From the NCBI RefSeq assembly GCF_905220565.1, contig NC_059397.1, forward strand, positions 17,671,001 through 17,735,000: a stretch of DNA of 64,000 nt, given 5' to 3'. Made by a program: the position numbers and the translations under genes. This DNA is from Melitaea cinxia (taxonomy: Eukaryota; Arthropoda; Insecta; Lepidoptera; Nymphalidae). Of the stretch, positions 1 through 10,325 are shown piece after piece. Within the stretch, counting starts at the first letter, position 1; every line of letters begins with the position of its first letter. The notes beneath the pieces were generated by a model. That model did not search any database, was not told the DNA's origin, and saw only the letters and a list, made by a program, of their open reading frames with translations.

Positions 1-215
1 GGTTGCGCATTTAGGAAATGACGTGCACTCGCCAATCAGAAGTTAGGGCATATCGAGTACTGCCTTGAACATCAATCGTCATATGACCCATTCTATCGAG
101 TCTGCAAAGCTTGGGCCATATTTGTCTGTGCTAAAATAGTTTCGTGGAGTGAGTGTGTGCAGATAGTCATCACAGTTTTTGGGACCTGTAAATACTCCCA
201 CATTTCAAAATCAAA
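1..215 (+). promoter_or_regulatory. Promoter and 5' UTR region of the V-ATPase subunit c gene
   Basis: This sequence lies directly upstream of the Vha16 start codon. The ATG at 216 sits in a good insect context (CAAAATGG). A palindromic E-box, GTCATATGAC, is at 78-87. No clear TATA box is visible. The transcription start is not fixed by the sequence; a start near 165-175 is only a guess. The window begins here, so more promoter may lie outside it. Confidence 0.5.
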
Positions 216-3197
216 ATGGCTGAAACAAATCCCATCTATGGACCCTTCTTCGGAGTTATGGGGGCGGCGTCTGCTATCATTTTTAGTGGTATGTACTTTT
301 TGTGGATTGTCTTTATTGAAATGGCTGTCCTGTATTTGAACGAAAAACGACTTGGTTCTCTATCATCTTATTTTTTTCTCACGGTTCTACTAATGATTTA
401 AGTTATACATAAAATTAAACACTACATTGCAAATATGGTTATTTTAGGAGTCCTAAATATAGGAATAGCCGCGCCTTGAAGCGTACGCTAAAACATAGAT
501 AGTATGTACAGTAGAACTATTGTAAGTTTTTTAATGATGTTTATTAATGAATACGGTTATTTGGGACTTTCCTGGGCGTAGTATTGCGGTTAAAAAAGTT
601 AATTGATCATCATGTGATTGATATTGTGCAGGGACATAGATAATTTTAATGTTGGCACAACTGTAACGTAGCGTAAATCCGGCAATGTCATATTTCGTGG
701 AAAAACCATCTGAAAAGAATGTCCGATTCATAGATAAGTTACTGATGGCACTTTCGTTTGCACGAATTTGTTACAATAAACTCTGTTGACCTTATTGTCA
801 TGAAAATCGATGATCGTGACATTAACACAAGTCAAAGATTTGACAAAAAAAAAAAACGATTTAACTTTACTCAAATGGAAGGAAAAATTCCAATAAGATG
901 ACTACTTGAAGGTATACAATAACTTGACATCACATGATAGGCAACTTGATCATGTGACAAAGTCCTCAAGTTATAACTTGGGAACATTGGTATACTATAC
1001 TATACATGTATAAATGCACTGTACATACAGCTTAATACATTTGATTGTTACTCAATAAGTAATAATACATAATACAATGATATTTTTAATGCCTGTTAAA
1101 GTATAAAATCACATTTTATACTGCTAATACATTAGGATTAGATAATTTAACATTTAAATATCAGGGAATTACACATATTAACTGTTTGTAACATTTTATG
1201 TTTTCAGTACATTTATCAGTCATATGATCATGTTATAAGAATTTTAGGGATGTATAAAGTAATACTAAAAGAGCAATTATATTGACTATGGAAATATCAT
1301 GTCACATGACTAGTCATTCATAATTTAAACTTCTTCAATGATTTCAAAAGATATTATGGAGCTTAATAAATTAACCTATATAACCAATTTGCAGTAGGAA
1401 TTGTAAAAATTACTTAACACACTTATGAATAATAAATCACATGACTTAAGTCTTATAGTAGTCAATGAACTGGAAAGTTTGTGTTAAAGATTGGACAAGA
1501 TAGACTTGATACTTGATAATATAGTAACAAGACATTTCCAACAAGATAATTCTTTTCATAAATAAATTATCTCCTATACCTATATAATAGTGTAATTCAA
1601 ATTCACTTTATGTTTTAAGCCTTTTATATAGATTACAAGTTTATTCTTATTTTAGAACCTGAACTAAATATTTAGGTCATGGAAAAACCACACCCCTAAC
1701 TTTAATATTATATAATAATAATTAGTTTCTACCAAAATAAGGTTTGAAAAAAACTATCAATTTTTTTATAGTTGATAATTTAATCTCATTATAATAATTC
1801 ATTAATTATGTCCTTATGTTCCTAGAAACATTTTTTAAAAACTAATATAAACTGAAACAGCTACATATACTATAACATCCTAATAATTACTCATAATTGC
1901 TCTAATGCAGTGATAAAGATAAAATTATGCTAATATATAAATAAATAATGTTATTGTCTCTGCCCTTTTTTTTAAAATGTATATGTATTTTCTTTGAATA
2001 TATTAAATAATCAGGAGCATACCTATTATTCTTATTGTAAGCTTTTGAGCCTTTCTTCCTTTATCATTTGTTTGGTGTGTATATTAAACCTAAAGTTTTT
2101 TAATTATATAATTATAGATAATCTTAATACATAATTATTACATTAATTACTTAATAGCATAGTTTTTTTCTCAGCTATTTATAAGACAAACATAAAAAAT
2201 AATATTTAGTCTTATTATTTACAAAGAAAAAGAACAAGTGCTAATGACTAATAAAAACAATATAAAATAATAATAATAGAAACATTAAAAGAATATTACA
2301 TAATGATGGATAACAACAAGAAAAGGAATGATTAGAGATTATGCAAAATTACTTATTATTTATGATTTAATTTCCAGCCCTCGGAGCTGCCTATGGAACA
2401 GCCAAGTCAGGTACCGGTATTGCCGCCATGTCGGTGATGCGGCCTGAACTTATCATGAAGTCCATCATTCCCGTTGTCATGGCGGGTATTATTGCCATCT
2501 ACGGATTGGTCGTGGCCGTACTTATTGCTGGTTCCCTTGAGGCACCAGCCACCTACCCCTTGTTCAGGTACATAGCCTATTTATAATTTTTTTTATATAA
2601 CTAGGTTGAATAAACAAGCATACGACTCGCAAAATGGAAAGCGATTACCATACCTTATTGACATCTACTACCCCAGGAGCTCTGGTCACCTTACTCACCA
2701 CAAACACAGAACACTGCTTGAGAACAGTAATATTTAGATGTGATCTACTGTAGAGTCAAGGTACTTCCCCAGTTGGGCTACTCCAGATTGTAAGCAGGAT
2801 TTTTCCCGCTGTGTCCTACTTCAGAAGATTCTTGAAAATATAGTAGATTATTTCATGATAACTTGCTGTTACATGAAATTTATGCATGGCTAGTCTTTCC
2901 TGTTAATAAACCTTGCAGTTGTTGTGTAACATTCAAATGAATTCATTTAATTTGGTAGTACATATTTTGATGTTTTCTCTTTGCAGAGGGTTCATCCACT
3001 TGGGAGCGGGTCTCGCTGTAGGTTTCTCTGGTCTGGCCGCCGGTTTCGCCATAGGCATTGTAGGTGATGCCGGTGTCCGCGGTACAGCCCAACAGCCCAG
3101 GCTATTCGTCGGAATGATTCTTATCCTCATTTTCGCCGAAGTATTGGGTCTATACGGTCTCATCGTCGCCATCTATCTGTACACGAAACAACAGTAA
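216..3197 (+). CDS. Vha16-1: V-type H+-ATPase 16 kDa proteolipid subunit c, three exons
   Basis: Coding exons are 216-288, 2378-2567 and 2987-3197, all with GT..AG introns (phases 1 and 2), giving 157 residues. The protein is the proteolipid of the membrane Vo ring that carries protons when the V-ATPase acidifies lysosomes, endosomes and the apical membranes of insect epithelia. It starts MAETNPIYGPFFG and has four hydrophobic helices as two related hairpins. The proton-binding glutamate is E139, in FAEVLGLYG of the last helix. Length and ends (…YLYTKQQ) match the family. Intron 1 is about 2.1 kb and holds the E-box cluster. Intron 2 contains a degenerate repeat (2588-2822). Exon sequence is more GC-rich than its surroundings. 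Identification is secure from the protein. The paralogue number (16-1) is inferred from its high conservation. Confidence 0.95.
610..1444. promoter_or_regulatory. Cluster of five TCATGTGA/TCACATGA E-boxes in Vha16 intron 1
   Basis: The same 8-mer, read on either strand, occurs at 610-617, 930-937, 950-957, 1302-1309 (inside the palindrome-like GTCACATGAC, 1301-1310) and 1437-1444. A related TCATATGA is at 1220-1227, and another is upstream of the gene at 79-86. TCAYRTGA is the M-box/CLEAR-type site bound by MITF/TFE factors, and Drosophila Mitf is known to activate V-ATPase subunit genes. An intronic enhancer for lysosomal control is inferred; binding is not shown by sequence alone. Confidence 0.5.
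2588..2822 (+). repeat. Degenerate interspersed repeat, family C, in Vha16 intron 2
   Basis: It starts TTTTTTATATAACTAGGTTG and runs through 'caggagctctggtcaccttactcacca' type sequence to a 'gctgtgtcctacttcag' end. Related copies are at 27258-27560, 29381-29640 (minus), 31800-31935 (minus, partial), 35333-35575, 47225-47440 (minus) and 59947-60150. No coding capacity or clear terminal repeat is seen, so the class (LINE tail or SINE) is not resolved. Confidence 0.6.
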
Positions 3198-3950
3198 ATC
3201 TGCTAGCACACTCCCGTCGCCCGTGCCCCGGAGCCCTATGCAATTGTACCAACTGCTCATAATATTTCGCATAAATATCTCAGATACGTCGCCGGTAGCG
3301 ACACAGCATAGCGCCCCGAGGCACAGTAAAGTAACTTGTTGAAACCGAAGCTTCAATATAATCGCATATCTCTGGACGATCCGGACTGGATGCTGCTTCC
3401 GAGTCGCCCTTCGAGACGCGATCTGTATAAATAGTTTATAAAGTTCAATTTTATAATAACGAATAAAACACGAAACCGAATCATGGTTGCCGCTACCGCG
3501 CGATGACGGAGTTATTTATTTATTATTTTTTTAATTTAATTTCAGCTAATGTTTTTTTAAGGTGACTGGAGTTTATCACCGACATATCAAATTAATTTGC
3601 GCGTTACCATCCCTCGCGTTCAAAACGTTACATCTGTCGATATCACTTTTAGATTATTTTAGCGTTAAGGCGAAACTAATGTACAGTTAGAGTAGAAAGT
3701 TAAGTCCAAACAATTTATCTTAAAATAATTTATGAAACCGTGAAACCCCCAGGGTACTGTGTTATCTATTGCTGAATTAAGGTCAAACCTGGCTTGAATA
3801 TACTTGCTCTTTACAGCTTTCGGTGTCTTAAGTGGATGTACTTATCCATAAAACTGTACTGTTGCCCGTATTGTCTACCAATGCTGAGTGACCACTGAAA
3901 TATTCCAAAGCGAGTCACAAATAATGTAATGCCAGGGATCAGTTAATAAA
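3198..3950 (+). other. 3' UTR of the V-ATPase subunit c gene with two candidate poly(A) signals
   Basis: AATAAA occurs at 3462-3467 and again at 3945-3950. Sequence between the stop codon and the second signal has no open frame of note. Alternative polyadenylation is possible; RNA evidence would decide. Confidence 0.55.
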
Positions 3951-5207
3951 CATGATTTGTACATTCCATATTATTTTGTTTCTACTTGATTGTTTTGTGT
4001 GTTTTATTTACCTCGACGATCTTCACATGAGCAACAAGATTTATATAATAACTAGGAAGGCGGATGCTACATGACATTGCACTGTCGTATTATATCAAAT
4101 AATCTATGAATATAATAAAAATATAAACGTTTCTGACGACTTACTATGTGAAATATATTTCAAATATTTTTATGTATACCTCATAGTCAAAATGATGTTT
4201 GAATGAATATAAATTGGTAAGTAAAATAAATACAATAGGTGAAATTGTATTATTTTAGGTTTCATGTTAGAGAATGTTATAATCTTTGGTGTTATTGAAT
4301 GAATTGTGTTAATAAAATATTTTAAAAAGTACTGTAAATTATGAATCGAGTGTTTCAGTTCACTATATCCAGTTTTGTTTGCTCAATACATACCTACCTA
4401 TAAACCAACAAAGACAACGAACACATTTTTAATATAAAAAAAATTGCTCTTATAATAACAGATTTTTATAAAACAAGAATTTGTCCCTGAAACAAAATAA
4501 TAAGAAATTTAACATTATAAAATTAGCTTTCGTGTGATCGGAACTAAAGCTTTGATTAAATTCATTAATGAGACACTAATTAGATGTGTAGATTGTTATC
4601 CTGATATCCGTGAAACCCCATCTTCAGTGGGCTTAGCCAAGTTGACAATCTACAATCGATAACGCTATTAGAAAACTAACCAAATGTATATAGAATGACA
4701 TCACAGCGTTAAGTCACGTGATCAGAACAAACGAAAAGAAAATTCATAATTAAGTTTACTCATTCAAAATATTACAACGAAATGTAATCGTTTCTACTAA
4801 GTTGATCACTACATCTCACAGATCACTAAAGAAAAATTTTTTTTTTTGCGAAAGTAGAAAATCGTCGAAATCGGTCCACCTAGTCATACATACATAAAAC
4901 GTAAAGGTAACATACAGAAAAAAATAGAGTACCTCCTTATTTTTAAGTCGTAAAAATAATGAAAATTTAAGTACGTATGTCTATTTGTAAGAAGCTTGGC
5001 CCCATATAAAAGAACCCGCAACAACTATAAAGCAATGCTGTATTTCAACACGAAATCAAAAACCGCTGGACACGAGATGAAAAGCAAGAAGGTAGTTAAA
5101 CAGTAAGTATAGTAGACGTATATAGTGTTATAAGTAGTGATGTTCCGGATATCCTTATCCACGGGAAAGTCAAGTCTGTATCCATCACTTTTCTCGCGGA
5201 TCTTTTA
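3951..5207. other. Intergenic AT-rich stretch
   Basis: No gene is supported here. A perfect TCACGTGA (CLEAR-type E-box) lies at 4714-4721, about 1.5 kb past the Vha16 stop. A short segment near 4840-4990 resembles part of repeat family B. The rest shows nothing recognisable. Confidence 0.4.
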
Positions 5208-5518
5208 TTAACCTTTTGACCGCCGTAGTCACCTATACTTGACAAGGGCTCGCGAGTCCTGTGCGCCAGCGACGTCTACAGGTGACAAAAAACCCGGACC
5301 ACAAAAATATTAAATAAAATTATTAAAAAAATATTTCTAGTATTTTAATTCAACATTTATGAAAATAGAATATCCCCGCAACATTTGAGTATAAAAAACA
5401 AGTCTTTTAGAGCTACACGTACTGAGAAACATTGAGATAAAAACATGCATTTTTATTCCACATAAATGATATGTCGAGAACGCCGAAGTCGTCTATAGTT
5501 GACCGCTAGGGATGTGAC

Positions 5519-5783
5519 ACAAGAGGTATAAATAAATAATAAATAAATAAATATTTACAACATACACACCCGGTCATCCGTTCCTAAAGTAAGCAACTTA
5601 ATGCTTGTGTTATAACTTGGTAACAGCTGACTGGTATAGCTATTTTTTTTTGATAAGCATACATATAAATATAAATAAATATATATTATACCCAGACTCG
5701 GGGTGGGAATCAAACCCATAACCTCCGGAGCAGAAAGCACCGCTGACCTGTAGTCACTACAAACTGCGCCAACGGGCTAGTCA
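5519..5783 (-). mobile_element. tRNA-derived SINE with (TTTA)n tail
   Basis: On the minus strand it begins GACTAGCCCGTTGGCGCAG (A-box-like) and carries a B-box-like GGGTTTGATTCCC. It ends in a TTTA/TTATTTA-rich tail. A truncated relative is at 26735-26886. It sits inside the piggyBac-like element. Confidence 0.65.
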
Positions 5784-6825
5784 AAATGGTATAGATGATT
5801 TATATATTCTTTATTGCACTTTAAAAAAATCATAATTACAAGTCATTTTTGCAATTAGCTATTCAAAATTCAACTCAAACGTGTTATATTTTCTATAAAT
5901 AATTTAATATTTGAATAAAACAAAAGGTAAAAAACATAAAACTATCATCAGCTAACACATAAATAGCAAATGAATAAAAAATCAAATCAACTAAAATCAA
6001 TCAAATCGCCATAATAAATCTGATATCTCAAATCTGGCGCATCTCTAGCGCGTAGTCATTAATCCGTTCTCTACACGCCGTTGTCAAGTATAGACGACAC
6101 GCTGATGACGTCATAAGCGAATAGCGAGAAAACTAGTGAAGTGCAAGACGAGCGATACCTTAGAACATCGTCGTATTTTGGAAGGCGTCGATGATTTTAA
6201 TAATATACAATAAAAAAAATATATTTTTTTCATTTTTTTTATCTAGGGTAAGAGCGAAATTACGATTTTCTTTCTCATTCTCAAAATCATCTGGCAGCAT
6301 CAATATCATCTCTAACCCCCACTCTCATAAAAGCTTTTTTTCTAAGACCCATGTCGTGTCGTGTGTCGTGAAATATTTGATTTGAAATATTGCTACTTAC
6401 TCAGTACTGTTTTAGTACTATTTGCTACCTAAGCAAAAAAATATTTAACGCATGTAAATATTTCTTTTAAACTAAGGCTGGCATCGACCGCACCGATTAT
6501 ATTAATTTGCTTCATCGGATCATATTTTTTCGTCGATCTACGTTGTATTCGAGCAAACACAATTATTCTTGTTCAAAAGTTGAGATTTCTTTTCAAAGTA
6601 CTTTCTTTTTAGTAAAAAAGTTTAAAGAATAGGTAAATGATATTTTTTTTCATTAATTTTAATCATTTGAGACAATTGTGTGGAAAGTTCAAAAAATAAC
6701 CTAAGTTTTTATAAAACTCGTTTAAAACGTTGGCCTTATGGGGCACTATGGAACAGGGCACAGTGGAATACTGTTCTAATGAACCTTCAACCTTAAATAA
6801 TAAACTATTATCTAATAAGATAATA

Positions 6826-7250
6826 ATTGTGTTTGCAGGCAAACGAAAAAACTAACTTCCAATTATATCGACAAGTAATACAACGTAGGTAGACGAAAAA
6901 ATAGTCAAGTAAATACGCATTATCAAAGATCAATCAAAAAGTTGTAATCGGGTTTGGATGAAATTTAAATGTGACTACATGATAAACATCGGCTTTCGAT
7001 TAAATTAAAAATCATCAAAATCGGTGCACCCAGTAAAAGTTATGCAGATTTTCGAGATCTCATTATAAAAACCTGGTTTCCTTAGCATGGTACTATACCG
7101 GGGTTATCTCCTTTCCAACAAAAAAAGAATTCTCAAAATCGTTTCATAAACGACAAAGTTATCCCCGAACATAAATAAAAAAAAATATATAAAATATATA
7201 TCGAATCGGTCGAATTGAGTAACCTCCTCCTTTTTTGAAGTCGATTAAAA
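6826..7250 (+). repeat. Interspersed repeat, family B
   Basis: It starts near 'aattgtgtttgcaggcaaacg' and ends 'tcctccttttttgaagtcg'. Other copies are at 33575-33725 (truncated), 50160-50605 (minus) and 59280-59602. The better copy at 50160 carries GAAGTCGGTT-type and AACCGACTT-type sequence near its two ends, which suggests a foldback or MITE-like element. It has no reading frame. Confidence 0.55.
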
Positions 7251-7732
7251 AATTACAAATTTGAATTCGGTTAATTTTTTTCTAAATTACTTTTCATGTA
7301 TATATCGATTCGATTCGAAATCGATATATAGCCTGCGGCTTCCTTGCGTGCGACACAGGACATCTCTAAAGAGAGTTTCATAACCGTAGGTCAGCTGCGC
7401 CGTAGTCGTCCAGTCGTGACAATGACGTCATGGCGATAGAAAAGAGTGTTGTGCTTTACTACGATTATTTTTGTAATGTTTGTTTTTTATTTATGTTGTT
7501 GTAAGTATATATAACGAGTGCAAGATAACACAAGAAAAATATTAAAAAATAAACCTTCCTAGATTATATAAGTAGTCATTTATTGCATAAAAACCAACAA
7601 AAACAAGTCACTGTGTGGTACTCGATAACGACTCTTGGCAGCACTATTTTTTTCGTAGGTATTTTTGTTTATTTTATGCCTTGGCGTACAGGGCACGGGA
7701 ATGGTTTTGAGGCGTGGCGGTCAAAAGGTTAA

Positions 7733-8267
7733 TTTTCAAATTCGATTGAAAGGATAAAATGCTGCATAATAACTTAGATTATGTGATTCGGTAGTATAAT
7801 TTAAAAAAGTCAATTCAGAGTATTTTTTATTTCTTAAAATCACAGCACCTTTAATTGCAAACATATTTATATTCTAATAAGTTACCATACTAATAGTAAT
7901 GAGATCAGTATTAAACACAGAAAGCTATGACATTACTTTTACAAATATGAGAAAATGAAAACGAAATCTCTTTCTCTTTCTTGAAATAACTTTTTTCTGA
8001 TTTTATCGCATTTTATTAAGTTTTTTAGTTGCCCGACGGTTCCTGGACCTGGTTGCAAAACAAAAGATTCGCGATCGCGAGCATTGCAACTCGAAACCTG
8101 TCCTTAGGCGGACGTGACGTCATTAATAGAAAAGCATACAGTGATATATTTTAACGATTGCTTAAAACTAAATATCTAAGCACCATTTAATTGTTTTCGC
8201 AAGTACAAATCTATTATGTTTGAATGCTATAAGAAATCACAAAAAATACATCATGAAATTTACTATA
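7733..8267. other. Intergenic, nothing recognised
   Basis: AT-rich sequence between the piggyBac-like element and a Helitron-like element. No reading frame or repeat boundary could be supported. Confidence 0.3.
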
Positions 8268-8515
8268 TCTATACAAATAAATTGGAGTGTCATATACCAA
8301 ACTAACATTTTTTACAATTTTTGACTGTGTCTGTTTGTTCCGGCTAATCTCTGAAACGGCTGAACCGATTTTGACGGAACTTTCACTGGTAGATAGCTGA
8401 TGTAATAGTGAGTAGCTTAGGATACTTTTGTTTTAGATTTTTTTTTATTTCAAAACTGCGACAACAATAATTATTTTATTAAATTCCACACAAACGAAGT
8501 CGCGGGCACAGTTAG
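8268..8515 (+). mobile_element. Helitron-like non-autonomous element
   Basis: The left end is TCTATACAAATAAATTGGAG. The right end is a short GC-rich segment ending CGCGGGCACAGTTAG. 5'-TC and 3'-CTRR-type ends without target duplication are typical of Helitrons. The interior (CTCTGAAACGGCTGAACCGA) matches copies at 15491-15813, 45272-45560 and 61591-61909 (minus). No RepHel protein is present. Confidence 0.6.
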
Positions 8516-8599
8516 TACATAATATATTATGAACTTAAAATAAGGAAAAGAATTTGACATAATGAACTAGTGCCTTGCCGGTTTCGTTCTAATTATTTT

Positions 8600-9430
8600 G
8601 ACAGAAGTGTTAAATAGGTCAAAGTCAGGGAAGTCATTCAGCTTATTGATTTGATCTACGGACCTCAAAAGAAAGGAGTTGCCTATAATTTGTCGAGCAA
8701 TAAGGCACATATAAATAATTGAGGGGTTGTTTTAAGGATTTTTTAGCACCTTTGGGTAAAATTTACTGAGAAGATCGGGAGAATCATTAGATAGAGATCA
8801 TTTTGCGCTATCCTAATCATCAGTACAATGTCTGGTATTTTACGCCTTTCTTGCAACAGTAATACATAAATACACGTCTTTACTGCAGCGGTATCTTCTT
8901 TAATCATAGAATTCGTCATACTTGTTAGACTTGAACTGAAGATAGGTATCTCATAAATTTACGCTGGATTGTTTCCAACCTATTGATACACACTACATAT
9001 TGAGGGTTCCACTATTAAATTGAGTACTTTGGCGTAGAATGAAATTATTAGCTTTTTTATAATATTGTTTATATGCTTTTCATACGTCAGCTTAGAATCA
9101 TGAGTAACGCCTAAGTCTCGTATTTCATCTACTACTTTAAGCTCCTGCTGTCTTACTAGACATTTGGTATTATTAGTTTTACGCGAGAATGTGATCATTT
9201 CGCGACGTTAACATCTAATTTATTTATGTAAAAATAATTTTCGATTCTCAAAAGACCCCGCTGTAGAAGATGAAAATCCTATTCACTACGTACACTTTGA
9301 AAGATCTTCATGTCATCAGCATAAAGCAGGAAATTTGAATGCTTAAAGCAAGAGGCTACATCATTTATGAAAAGATTTTTGTCAGACTCCAGAAAGTACC
9401 CAGTTCCATGAGGATATATAGCCATTGAGA
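8600..9430 (-). mobile_element. Non-LTR retrotransposon fragment (reverse transcriptase, C-terminal part)
   Basis: On the minus strand the translation contains LLYADDMKIF (the RT catalytic YADD box, near 9330-9300) and, in another frame, IRDLGVTHDSKLTYEKHI (about 9120-9060). The second is the conserved block after the RT palm in Jockey/CR1-type LINEs. Frames are broken by stops. It is a dead, 5'-truncated copy. Confidence 0.75.
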
Positions 9431-9454
9431 ACAACAGCTTGAGATCTTATTTCA

Positions 9455-9757
9455 ATCATCATTCCAGCCTATTGCAGTCCACTGCTGGACATAGGCCTCC
9501 ACAAGTTCGCGCCAAAAATGCGTGAAATCGTGTGTGTTGCCCATAGTCACCACGCTGGGCAGGCGGGTTGGTGACCGCAGGGCTGGCTTTGTCGCACCGA
9601 AGACGCTGCTGCCCGTCTTCGGCCTGTGTATTTCAAAGCCAGCAGTTGGATGGTTATCCCGCCATCGGTCGGCTTCTTAAGTTCCAAGGTGGTTGTGGAA
9701 CCTTGTTATCCCTTAGTCGCCTCTTACGACACCCACGGGAAGAGAGGGGGTGGCTAT
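9455..9757 (-). mobile_element. RTE-tailed SINE-like retroposon, 5'-truncated copy
   Basis: The copy carries the family's diagnostic blocks in reverse: 'gcagtccactgctggacatagg' near the 3' tail, the paired CTGGCTTTG/CAAAGCCAG arms, and the start 'agccacccc'. The short open frame that reads through it is an accident of the repeat and recurs in every copy. Full-length relatives are at 33733-34065, 51215-51541 and 63665-64000. Confidence 0.8.
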
Positions 9758-9765
9758 GTAAGTTC

Positions 9766-10050
9766 AAATATTTTTATTTTCAAAGTGTTGTCGCGTCGGG
9801 GGGCCGCTAAGTGAAAAACGCAGGTGTAGTCGCAGGTTCCAACAAAAGGATTTACTTTTATTACTAAAACTTCGCAAAATCGACATAACCGTCGACGTCG
9901 TCTGCCCTCACGGGTCTGCCCATTAGGAATTACGTAAGATCGCTCGTACCTGAATGTAATTCGTAATAATAAATTAGCTGTTATTGGAAAAATACTTTAT
10001 GGACTTTAGCGGTCCCCCGACGCGAAGACACTTGGAAAATAAAAATATTT
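9766..10050. mobile_element. MITE with about 48 bp terminal inverted repeats
   Basis: The left arm at 9766-9813 begins AAATATTTTTATTTT and contains GTCGCGTCGGGGG. The right arm at about 10003-10050 is its reverse complement with a few mismatches. There is no reading frame inside and no obvious target duplication. It ends about 180 bp before the inferred OST3 transcription start, so it may contribute upstream sequence to that promoter. Confidence 0.7.
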
Positions 10051-10199
10051 ACAAACGACTATGTGTATGTCAAAACATATTATACTTTGTTTATTTACTT
10101 ACACAAAGTTTACTACTTTAGTATATTACAACATTTACAACAACTTAAGTTTACAGAATTTTTAGCTGAAAAATACATCTGGCAACAAACTATTGATTT

Positions 10200-10325
10200 A
10201 TTTAGATGACGTTACAGGTGTCACTTGTCAGTTCTTTGAGTTTGGTTGGCGTTTTATTATTGGCTTGAATTTGTATAGGGCTTTGTTTCGCATAAATTGG
10301 GACTAAAAATTATCCAATTTGCAAA
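10200..10325 (+). promoter_or_regulatory. Promoter and 5' UTR of OST3
   Basis: An arthropod initiator match, TCAGT, lies at 10228-10232, 96 bases before the ATG. A TGACGT core (CRE/UPR-type) is at 10207-10212. No TATA box is seen. The start site is inferred from the initiator only. Confidence 0.4.

Larger units (their letters stand above)
5208..7732. mobile_element. piggyBac-like non-autonomous or decayed transposon with TTAA target duplication
   Basis: A 17-base sequence, TTAACCTTTTGACCGCC, at 5208-5224 is repeated exactly in reverse complement at 7716-7732. That is a 13 bp terminal inverted repeat plus TTAA on both sides. TTAA targeting and a 13 bp TIR are hallmarks of piggyBac elements. 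Subterminal copies of a GTCGTCTATACTTGAC-like motif follow the left end (about 5222), recur at about 5480, and appear inverted at about 6080; a related CGCCGTAGTCGTC motif lies near 7400. No transposase frame survives. A tRNA-derived SINE (5519-5783) and a family B repeat (6826-7250) lie inside and account for part of the length. Confidence 0.65.

Noticed and set aside
2933..3356. Minus-strand frames opposite Vha16 exon 3 and its 3' UTR
   Set aside because: Antisense shadows of a well-supported exon and its flank.
9568..9814. Open frames of 60-85 codons that recur at 9568, 33950 (minus) and 51431 (minus), all starting MVTA-LALSHRRRCC
   Set aside because: They are the same accidental frame inside copies of the RTE-tailed SINE-like repeat, not genes.
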